The translations under genes were made by a program, and so were the position numbers. A stretch of 60,000 nt of DNA from Antedon mediterranea (lineage: Eukaryota > Echinodermata > Crinoidea > Comatulida > Antedonidae): contig NC_092679.1 of NCBI RefSeq assembly GCF_964355755.1, positions 6,326,001 through 6,386,000 of the forward strand. Reading direction: 5' to 3'. The notes below the pieces were generated by a model. The model worked only from the letters and a program-made list of their open reading frames with translations. It did not search any database and was not told the origin of the DNA. Position 1 is the stretch's first letter. The number at the start of each line of letters is the position of its first letter. Below are positions 59,001 to 60,000 of the stretch, piece after piece.

Positions 59001-60000
59001 TGAAATGAGTGGCAATAACCTCTATTAAGAAGAAACTGTTTGGTTCTGAAGGTGTCCCCTTAATAGGGTTTCCACTGTATTATTGATGTCCTGAACTAGA
59101 TTTTCAGAATTTGGTGTAGTTACAAGAGCTATCACAATTTTCTATTTGAATGCTTTCTAATCATTATCGTTATCTATTTTACAGCATTAGACTCTGAGGA
59201 ACGCAAGATGTGTTTTGCCGACATTACTGACGCGGAGTTGTGTGAACAAGTTATCAGTAATAATGCAACACGACAGGAATGCTGTTGTACTATCGGCACT
59301 GGCTGGGGTGACGATTGCGAATTTTGGCTTTGTCCTCTCTCAAATACAGGTAATGAAAGCCACAATTACAAATTACCCTTTCAATCATTCATTTATTTTT
59401 GCTGGCATTTTCACCCTTTTTTATTAACGACCATCCTATTTCTTTATCTTTCATCTTCTTTTTTCGTATTCTGAGAAACTTTTTTTTGTTGTCCCATGTT
59501 GGTGAAAGAACAGATGTACATATAGGCATGAGTACAGGTGGGACTAAAATTCAATGACCCCAGAGAATGCGCAAGTGAATTGGGAATAAGGATATACACC
59601 CAGGAATTCAAAGTCATCTCTGGTTTATATCGTTTTATTTGTTATATTTCTAAAAACATCTGCAACCTTTCTTTGCCATCATATCTACTTATCGTCTTAT
59701 CGTCTTAGATTTCCTTTTGACATGTGTCAATCTTTACGAGATGTCAAACTTTATGTCAATGTTTACTGTTATCCCAGTCTACTTTCATAAGGAATTGGGA
59801 GAGACGAAAAAAGTGGTTCAAAGTATATTATCCCTCAATCACAAACGTTTGCTCTTATCTGCTATTATTTATTTACAGAGGAGTTCAAAAAGATATGTCC
59901 TAATGGGCGTGGTCGAAAGACGGTTGTTAACCCAGAAAGACAGTCTACGTCGGACCAGTCAATTTATATTGACAGTGGCGCTTTCGCTGGTGATCCTAAA
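19885..60000 (+). CDS. FBN: Fibrillin-like extracellular matrix protein gene (21 exons, 3' end outside window)
   Basis: Gene-level entry; the exons are listed separately. They join without a frame break into 903 codons. Domains by residue: signal peptide about 1-27; FUN-like 45-68; EGF 69-105; hybrid domain about 130-210 with eight Cys and a CC doublet; cbEGF 210-252; TB domain 252-326 with a CCC triplet; seven EGFs without the calcium motif 326-640; four cbEGFs 640-808; TB domain from 808, open at the edge. FUN, EGF, hybrid, cbEGF, TB in this order is the fibrillin N-terminus; LTBPs share TB and EGF modules but not this start. Fibrillins are secreted, assemble into microfibrils and bind latent TGF-beta complexes. 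Intron 1 is phase 2 and introns 2-20 are phase 1. Which vertebrate fibrillin is closest cannot be told. Confidence 0.88.
20290..20446. mobile_element. MITE family B copy
   Basis: Near-complete palindrome from AAAGCTTGGTTCACACTAG to TAGTGTGAACCAAGCTTT, with internal CGCAAGGACGTA and TACGTCCTTGTG arms. It starts 270 bp into intron 1. Confidence 0.85.
20500..20690. repeat. ATATGAATGTGAAATGAA-type imperfect tandem repeat
   Basis: Repeated ATATGAATRT, GTGAAATGAAC and TGTTAAGATATGAAT strings with irregular period of about 17-32 bp, next to a short duplicated block (AACATGCACTATAATAATA at about 20687 and 20732). Confidence 0.65.
21083..21185. mobile_element. Degenerate MITE family B copy
   Basis: Keeps CGCAACGTAAGTCGCGATGG, CATTGGTCAACTCGCTT and GCGCGAACGTCCTTACGTTG but has lost the GGTTCCCACTAG termini. 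Confidence 0.6.
21759..21921. repeat. 41-bp tandem repeat, four copies
   Basis: Units begin TCTGTAGTATAAACGGGCC and end GGTAATTGTT, with exact 41-bp spacing and a few substitutions. Confidence 0.9.
22262..22372. mobile_element. Degenerate MITE family B copy
   Basis: Contains GCAAGGACGTAACGCAACG, GACCAATCACAAGCGATGG and terminal CCTAGTGGGAACCATG. The left terminus is worn. Confidence 0.7.
26159..26465 (+). mobile_element. tRNA-derived SINE, copy 2
   Basis: Same head (GAGTGGACGAGCGGTTAAG, AGGGTTCAAGGC) and body (GTAGGTCCAGTGTATGC, TTTAAAAGAACCTAGTACATC) as the SINE at 2980, with a deletion between A and B boxes. The 3' part differs (TAGTGCTATATAAATGTCGC), so the tail was exchanged with another SINE type or this is a subfamily. 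Confidence 0.8.
27572..27702. mobile_element. MITE family A copy (CTCTGTCTACA termini)
   Basis: Left end CTCTGTCTACAGTGTATCAAA, right end GTTTAATATTGTAGACAG, with opposed GTGATGTACCCACAT and TTTGGGCACATCACA arms. About 130-bp palindrome without coding capacity, 560 bp upstream of exon 2. Confidence 0.85.
27935..28155 (+). repeat. 22-bp minisatellite of 3' splice-site-like units
   Basis: Ten copies, 22 bp each. Every unit contains CTGATGAC (a fair branch-point match) followed by TCCTTTTCAG (pyrimidine tract plus AG), on the coding strand. The array ends about 110 bp before the real acceptor of exon 2 at 28263. The geometry is directly visible; any effect on splicing is inference. Confidence 0.9.
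28264..28334 (+). CDS. FBN: Fibrillin-like exon 2: FUN-like segment
   Basis: 71 nt after acceptor TTTTTGTCAG, entering in phase 2 and leaving in phase 1 before GTAAGT. It encodes [12 protein letters not shown] followed by [11 protein letters not shown]. This matches the fibrillin unique N-terminal segment, PNVCGSRY-CCPGW...CI in vertebrates, with the CC pair and GW kept but a few residues shorter. Confidence 0.88.
29033..29215 (+). CDS. FBN: Fibrillin-like exon 3: EGF module plus linker
   Basis: 183 nt, phase 1 to phase 1, acceptor TTTTCCAG and donor A|GTAAGT. After PVC it encodes a compact EGF ([29 protein letters not shown]) like the non-calcium N-terminal EGFs of fibrillin, then about 25 residues of linker rich in Gln, Ser, Arg and Tyr. 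Vertebrate fibrillins have three EGFs here; only one is seen. Confidence 0.9.
30843..30906 (-). mobile_element. tRNA-like remnant
   Basis: On the minus strand, TTGGTGGTATAGAGAT resembles an A box and GGGTTCGAGTC a B box. A perfect CCAGA/TCTGG anticodon-type stem encloses a 7-nt loop TTAATGA (AAT in anticodon position). The acceptor and T stems do not pair, so this is a pseudo-tRNA or SINE head, not a functional tRNA gene. Confidence 0.5.
31330..31735. repeat. CAC/CAT trinucleotide tract
   Basis: About 400 bp of (CAC, CAT, GCC)n on the plus strand. It is open in several frames on both strands, giving His-, Pro-, Thr- and Val/Met-rich translations. The lack of splice sites and the simple sequence show it is a microsatellite, not an exon. 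Confidence 0.92.
32099..32281 (+). CDS. FBN: Fibrillin-like exon 4: hybrid domain, first part
   Basis: 183 nt, phase 1 to phase 1. After a Pro/Thr/Gln-rich lead it encodes [12 protein letters not shown], then [19 protein letters not shown]. Six Cys with a CC doublet rather than the CCC of TB domains identify the fibrillin hybrid 1 domain (CFTVI...CC-TVGRAWG-PCE-C in vertebrates). The acceptor AG at 32098 has a second AG three bases on (NAGNAG), so one Gly may be optional. Donor A|GTAGGT. Confidence 0.9.
33005..33270 (+). mobile_element. 5S rRNA-derived SINE, degenerate copy
   Basis: GTTCTCGTCAGATCAC followed by TAAGCAACGTTGGGCCTGG and a degraded GGGTACTGTGTATGG derive from 5S rRNA. The body shares TCTGCCTCAGAC, GGTCAAGGTGGGCA and GTGCTTTAGTCCTGGCTT with the minus-strand copy at 35930-36293. 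Confidence 0.8.
33345..33810. repeat. 33-bp minisatellite within a MITE C-like element
   Basis: About eleven copies of a 33-bp unit containing ACACTTATTCAAGGGACACT and CTTTAGAGGA (33409-33775). The reading frame stays open on both strands because the period is a multiple of three. Flanks ATTAGGACACACCTATGCAG and GGTCCCAAGCTAAGGTTCTA recall the ends of the element at 12752-13955. Non-coding. Confidence 0.85.
34694..34836. mobile_element. MITE family A copy
   Basis: Left AGCTTTATCTACACTACCAAA, opposed GTGATGTCCCCAAAT and TTTGGGCACATCAC arms, central GATATGACATCATGATG. The right terminus is degraded after CATAAAGTTTG. Confidence 0.8.
35930..36293 (-). mobile_element. 5S rRNA-derived SINE, well-preserved copy
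   Basis: Read on the minus strand from about 36293 it contains TTTACCACGTTGAAACACCG, GTTCTCGTCAGATCACCGAA, GTTAAGCAACGTTGGGCCTG and TGGGAGACCATCTGGGAATA, ending GGTGCTGTATACGG: almost a full 5S rRNA with its internal promoter. A unique body of about 200 bp follows, then an A-rich tail at about 35963-35930. The tail and the second copy show that this is a SINE rather than a 5S gene. Confidence 0.88.
37554..37686. mobile_element. MITE family A copy
   Basis: CTCTGTCTACAATATCAAAC to GTTTGATAGTGTCGACAGAG, a 133-bp palindrome with a GATATG-type core around ATGACATCATCGTGTCC. Confidence 0.85.
38222..38510 (-). pseudogene. Possible 5'-truncated retrocopy with poly(A), source gene unknown
   Basis: The minus strand is open from 38505 to a TAA at 38371-38373: 44 codons including [19 protein letters not shown] and [11 protein letters not shown] at the end. 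Composition is GC-rich and protein-like, unlike the surrounding intron. About 140 bp of 3' UTR-like sequence follows and ends TTAATAATAAAAAAAAA at 38222-38240, like a poly(A) tail. An in-frame TGA stands directly upstream. I do not recognise the protein. It could instead be a last exon of a nested gene. Confidence 0.45.
38917..38973 (+). CDS. FBN: Fibrillin-like exon 5: hybrid domain, second part
   Basis: 57 nt, phase 1 to phase 1, acceptor TTTTTGTAG and donor CG|GTAAGT. Encodes [18 protein letters not shown], the last two Cys of the hybrid domain, aligning with HPCRRGFIPNIRTGAC of vertebrate hybrid 1. It then runs straight into the calcium-binding Asp of exon 6. Confidence 0.9.
39349..39412 (+). 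repeat. Dispersed intronic repeat, copy 1
   Basis: CTTGAGATCCAGCTACTGAT followed by ACCCACAGCATTTTTTCAG and TAATTTGCCTTTGGATTTAT. Two more copies lie in tandem at 50114-50246, in intron 11 of the same gene. Confidence 0.8.
40089..40430 (+). mobile_element. LINE reverse-transcriptase 3' fragment
   Basis: Translation [18 protein letters not shown] then [11 protein letters not shown] matches the C-terminal motif FxYRA-K-WN-LP-EIR shared by many non-LTR retrotransposon reverse transcriptases, with W changed to K. It stops at 40352, followed by a 3' UTR-like AT-rich stretch. Heavily 5'-truncated. Confidence 0.6.
41097..41364. mobile_element. MITE family A copy with expanded core
   Basis: GCTCTGTCCACACTCAACAC at left and GTGTAGACAG at right. 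The core carries seven or eight units of about 18 bp of CATATTTGAGCATATCAC type where other copies have one or two. The repeat is open on both strands, giving the spurious peptides LAYLSIS and DMLKYAS. Confidence 0.8.
42640..42990. repeat. About 19-bp minisatellite (AATCCCAAGCTTGAGTATT type)
   Basis: Some 16-18 imperfect units of TTGAGTATTAATCCCAAGC with variants (CCTGAG, CCAGAG, CCAACC). Three further units appear at 44287-44340 in intron 6. Confidence 0.85.
43133..43258 (+). CDS. FBN: Fibrillin-like exon 6: calcium-binding EGF
   Basis: 126 nt, phase 1 to phase 1. Starts DVNEC and contains [12 protein letters not shown], i.e. both the calcium motif D-x-[DN]-E and the Asp/Asn-hydroxylation motif CxNx4YxCxC, with six Cys. 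It is the only cbEGF between hybrid and TB domain; vertebrate fibrillins have two. Confidence 0.92.
43259..44445. other. Fibrillin-like intron 6
   Basis: Contains copies of the TTTTTAGCAA repeat (43737, 44076) and three units of the CCCAAGCTTGAGTATT repeat (44287-44340). No additional exon is needed by phase and none was found. Confidence 0.5.
44446..44589 (+). CDS. FBN: Fibrillin-like exon 7: TB domain, first part
   Basis: 144 nt, phase 1 to phase 1. Encodes [10 protein letters not shown], then [18 protein letters not shown] and ITCPAP. The CCC triplet and the following SGIGKSWG identify a TB (8-Cys) domain, the TGF-beta binding-protein fold of fibrillins and LTBPs. Seven of eight Cys lie here. 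Confidence 0.93.
45118..45190 (+). mobile_element. tRNA-like sequence
   Basis: TAGCTTGGTAGGTAACAAGC resembles a tRNA D arm with A box, and GCATGGTTCAAATC a T arm with B box, with suitable spacing. The ends do not form an acceptor stem. Probably a SINE head or pseudo-tRNA. Confidence 0.4.
45318..45370. mobile_element. MITE family C terminal fragment
   Basis: TACAGTAAAACCCCTATTAA followed by GGGGAAAC is the family C terminus. The opposite end is worn. Confidence 0.5.
46340..46503. repeat. 55-bp tandem repeat, three copies
   Basis: Units start at 46340, 46395 and 46450 and contain ACCAACACACAACCATTCAT and GGGCAGCTGTATTAAGGCC. Confidence 0.92.
46918..47575 (-). mobile_element. LINE fragment, reverse-transcriptase C-terminus
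   Basis: The minus-strand open frame 47571-47086 (161 residues) contains [45 protein letters not shown] and [18 protein letters not shown]. This is the typical C-terminal half of a non-LTR retrotransposon reverse transcriptase, ending at a natural stop. A 3' UTR of about 160 bp ends in a TTGAATTGAATT-type terminus near 46920. An upstream in-frame stop shows 5' truncation. It lies antisense to the host gene. Confidence 0.85.
48015..48092 (+). CDS. FBN: Fibrillin-like exon 8: TB domain, second part
   Basis: 78 nt, phase 1 to phase 1. Encodes [15 protein letters not shown], supplying the eighth TB Cys, then a short linker [10 protein letters not shown] in place of the calcium EGF start that follows TB domains elsewhere. 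Donor AG|GTGGGT is weaker than the others; another GT four bases on would break the phase. Confidence 0.85.
48093..49042. mobile_element. Fibrillin-like intron 8 with two MITE family A copies
   Basis: A half copy at about 48688-48765 (CGTCTACACTGTCAAACTAG, GATATGACATCATCATGTCC) and a full palindromic copy at 48849-49012 (CTATATACACTATCAAAG to ACAGTGTAGATGGAGCTTT). The second ends only 30 bp before exon 9. Confidence 0.8.
49043..49195 (+). CDS. FBN: Fibrillin-like exon 9: EGF without calcium motif
   Basis: 153 nt, phase 1 to phase 1, acceptor TTTTTCAG and donor C|GTAAGT. A 12-residue lead [12 protein letters not shown] precedes the first Cys. The six Cys follow as [23 protein letters not shown] and C. 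No D-x-D-E before Cys1. By position it corresponds to EGF4 after the proline-rich region of vertebrate fibrillins. First of seven such modules. Confidence 0.9.
49438..49572 (+). CDS. FBN: Fibrillin-like exon 10: EGF array module 2
   Basis: 135 nt, phase 1 to phase 1. Reads [30 protein letters not shown]. The Glu before Cys1 that coordinates calcium in cbEGFs is Arg, and the hydroxylation-site Asn/Asp after Cys3 is Ser. Donor G|GTAGGA is taken because it keeps phase 1; it leaves two residues after Cys6. Confidence 0.9.
49926..50057 (+). CDS. FBN: Fibrillin-like exon 11: EGF array module 3
   Basis: 132 nt, phase 1 to phase 1. [30 protein letters not shown] and GAAC. Same length and nearly the same sequence as exons 12-14, showing tandem exon duplication. 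Lys replaces the calcium-binding Glu; Met stands at the hydroxylation site. Confidence 0.92.
50114..50246 (+). repeat. Dispersed intronic repeat, copies 2 and 3 in tandem
   Basis: GAGATCCAGCCACTGATACC and GAGATTCTGCCACTGATACC, each followed by CACAGCAT and a TTTTTCAG run. The second continues TAATTTGCCTTTGGATTTAT as in the copy at 39349. Confidence 0.85.
50325..50456 (+). CDS. FBN: Fibrillin-like exon 12: EGF array module 4
   Basis: 132 nt, phase 1 to phase 1. [36 protein letters not shown]. Calcium-binding Glu replaced by Phe; Ser at the hydroxylation site. Confidence 0.92.
50457..51804. other. Fibrillin-like intron 12 with a 160-bp tandem duplication
   Basis: 51461-51620 and 51621-51790 are two copies of one unit (TAAAATTCAT, TTTCGAAAGA, TACTCGGT, GAAATGTTTACGAA, GAACCAAAGG in order). 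The second ends 14 bp before exon 13. Nothing else is recognised in this intron. Confidence 0.8.
51805..51936 (+). CDS. FBN: Fibrillin-like exon 13: EGF array module 5
   Basis: 132 nt, phase 1 to phase 1. [35 protein letters not shown]. Lys replaces the calcium-binding Glu; Ser at the hydroxylation site; Leu instead of Arg before Cys4. Confidence 0.92.
51937..53338. other. Fibrillin-like intron 13
   Basis: Contains the second SINE family (52270-52576). Around it the phrase ATATCCAGCTGGATCAGTTTG recurs in variants (about 52208, 52580, 52640), a short local duplication interrupted by the SINE. No coding signal. Confidence 0.5.
52270..52576 (+). mobile_element. tRNA-derived SINE, second family
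   Basis: Head CGTGTGGCGCAGTGTGTTGG with A box and GAGGTTTGAATCC with B box, then CCTTAGACAAGATACTTTAC, CTCTCCACCCAG, ATGTATAAATGGGTAC and TAGGCACTATATAAAT, a body typical of tRNA-derived SINEs with a conserved central domain. A body fragment of the family lies at 11690-11760. It lies inside the duplicated TATCCAGCTGGATCA context, which marks the insertion. Confidence 0.85.
53339..53470 (+). CDS. FBN: Fibrillin-like exon 14: EGF array module 6
   Basis: 132 nt, phase 1 to phase 1. [35 protein letters not shown]. Arg replaces the calcium-binding Glu; Ser at the hydroxylation site. Only 87 bp of intron separate it from exon 15, the shortest intron of the gene. Confidence 0.92.
53558..53683 (+). 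CDS. FBN: Fibrillin-like exon 15: EGF array module 7 (intermediate type)
   Basis: 126 nt, phase 1 to phase 1. [32 protein letters not shown]. Like the array it lacks Glu before Cys1 (Arg), but it keeps the [12 protein letters not shown] hydroxylation motif of true cbEGFs and has the cbEGF exon length. It looks like the link between array and cbEGF modules. Confidence 0.92.
53996..54360 (+). mobile_element. tRNA-derived SINE, copy 3
   Basis: ATATGGCCGAGCGGTTAAGG and AGGGTTCGAGGC boxes, then the shared body (GTAGGTCCAGTGTACAC, TTTAAAGAACCCAGT, GTAGGGGGTTACCCCGGTG) and an AAATAAAT tail. Best-preserved promoter boxes of the three copies. Confidence 0.87.
54508..54715. mobile_element. MITE family B copy
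   Basis: AAGCTTGGTTCTTACTAGCG to TTCTAGTGGGAACCACCTTT with GCAAC-rich opposed arms. The centre is unrelated to the other copies. Confidence 0.75.
54999..55124 (+). CDS. FBN: Fibrillin-like exon 16: calcium-binding EGF
   Basis: 126 nt, phase 1 to phase 1, donor G|GTTAGT. DVNEC at the start, [12 protein letters not shown] hydroxylation motif and six Cys mark a full cbEGF. First of four after the array. Confidence 0.93.
55125..55822. mobile_element. Fibrillin-like intron 16 with LINE (RTE-like) fragment
   Basis: 55790-55513 on the minus strand encodes [40 protein letters not shown] and [20 protein letters not shown], the conserved C-terminal tail of a LINE reverse transcriptase that also occurs as dispersed fragments in many animals. 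The fragment ends about 35 bp before exon 17. Confidence 0.8.
55823..55948 (+). CDS. FBN: Fibrillin-like exon 17: calcium-binding EGF with enlarged Cys4-Cys5 gap
   Basis: 126 nt, phase 1 to phase 1. DVDEC and [10 protein letters not shown] are normal, but Cys4 and Cys5 are separated by four residues (CMTPNC) instead of the usual one. Six Cys in total. Confidence 0.9.
55949..56490. other. Fibrillin-like intron 17
   Basis: 542 bp of AT-rich sequence; nothing recognised. Confidence 0.5.
56491..56613 (+). CDS. FBN: Fibrillin-like exon 18: calcium-binding EGF, GC donor
   Basis: 123 nt, phase 1. [25 protein letters not shown] and a final Cys. The exon ends CACG followed by GCAAGT, a GC 5' splice site with otherwise perfect consensus. 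The nearest GT (in AAGTTT) would give phase 2 and break the join to exon 19. Confidence 0.88.
57480..57613. mobile_element. MITE family A copy
   Basis: AAGCTCCGTCTACACTATCA to TTGATAGTGTAGACAGCTTT with a GATGGACATGATGTCATATC core. Confidence 0.87.
57954..58022 (+). other. Hairpin with hammerhead-like core
   Basis: AACGTTGAACTTACCA and TGGTAAGTTCAACGTT are perfect 16-bp inverse arms. Between them GTGCG-ATGCTAA-CGCAC forms a second stem followed by GAAAC. Stem then GAAAC is the 3' half of a hammerhead ribozyme core, but the required CUGAUGA is replaced by CTTGAAA. If related, it is a decayed copy, perhaps of a retrozyme or Penelope-like element. Confidence 0.35.
58796..58924 (+). CDS. FBN: Fibrillin-like exon 19: calcium-binding EGF
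   Basis: 129 nt, phase 1 to phase 1, donor [24 protein letters not shown] and a final KKC. Last cbEGF before the second TB domain, the same position as cbEGF5 in vertebrate fibrillins. Confidence 0.92.
58990..59078. mobile_element. MITE family C terminal fragment
   Basis: AAGGTGTCCCCTTAATAGGG followed by TTTCCACTGTAT at about 59048-59078 is the right terminus of family C. A weak left counterpart GGCAATAACCTCTATTAAG lies at about 59011. Confidence 0.6.
59185..59349 (+). CDS. FBN: Fibrillin-like exon 20: second TB domain, first part
   Basis: 165 nt, phase 1 to phase 1. Contains [27 protein letters not shown] and WLCP, with the CCC triplet and GTGWGD of TB domains. SNNATRQ has an N-glycosylation sequon (NAT). 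Corresponds to TB2 by position. Confidence 0.93.
59879..60000 (+). CDS. FBN: Fibrillin-like exon 21: second TB domain, continued (cut by window)
   Basis: Acceptor ATTTACAG, entering in phase 1. [14 protein letters not shown] supplies the eighth TB Cys. The exon then continues with a polar stretch ([11 protein letters not shown]) still open at 60000. The segment after Cys8 is longer than in vertebrate TB2, where a cbEGF normally follows soon. Confidence 0.88.

Overview
The window is genomic DNA from an animal with intron-rich genes and abundant AT-rich, repeat-filled non-coding sequence. Deuterostome invertebrate, most likely an echinoderm, is my best guess. This rests on the general look of the repeats (several short palindromic MITE families, tRNA-derived and 5S-derived SINEs, frequent AGGCCTA strings) and not on any marker gene. 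Nothing prokaryotic, organellar or viral was recognised.

Two protein-coding genes can be assembled exon by exon. They lie head to head about 4.7 kb apart (15215-19884).

(1) Minus strand, 15214 down to the left edge: a STYX-type pseudophosphatase. Seven coding exons were found by splice sites, phase and motif: 15134-15214 with the ATG, 14238-14270, 12313-12366, 11221-11318, 2553-2629, 1152-1202 and 642-714. The signature loop reads HGNAGISR, with Gly where active phosphatases have the catalytic Cys. One short exon of about 20 codons between 11221 and 2629 was not located, and the C-terminus lies beyond position 1.

(2) Plus strand, 19885 to the right edge: a fibrillin-like extracellular matrix gene, 21 exons and 903 codons so far, incomplete at the 3' end. 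Order: signal-peptide exon, FUN-like exon, one EGF, an 8-Cys hybrid domain split over two exons, one calcium-binding EGF (cbEGF), a TB domain split over two exons, a run of seven EGF exons without the calcium motif, four cbEGFs, and a second TB domain cut by the window edge. Intron 1 is phase 2 and every later intron is phase 1. This matches the fibrillin N-terminal plan (FUN, EGFs, hybrid 1, cbEGF, TB1, linker region, cbEGFs, TB2), with the linker region replaced by a lineage-specific EGF array.

The remaining sequence is intron and intergenic DNA. It holds three MITE-like inverted-repeat families, tRNA-derived SINEs, two 5S-rRNA-derived SINEs, 3' fragments of LINE reverse transcriptases, many minisatellites and a possible retrocopy. 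The most interesting items are the non-calcium EGF array (exons 9-15), a GC-AG intron, a 22-bp minisatellite of decoy 3' splice sites just upstream of fibrillin exon 2, the recovered first exon, and two different minisatellites that arose inside what looks like one MITE family.
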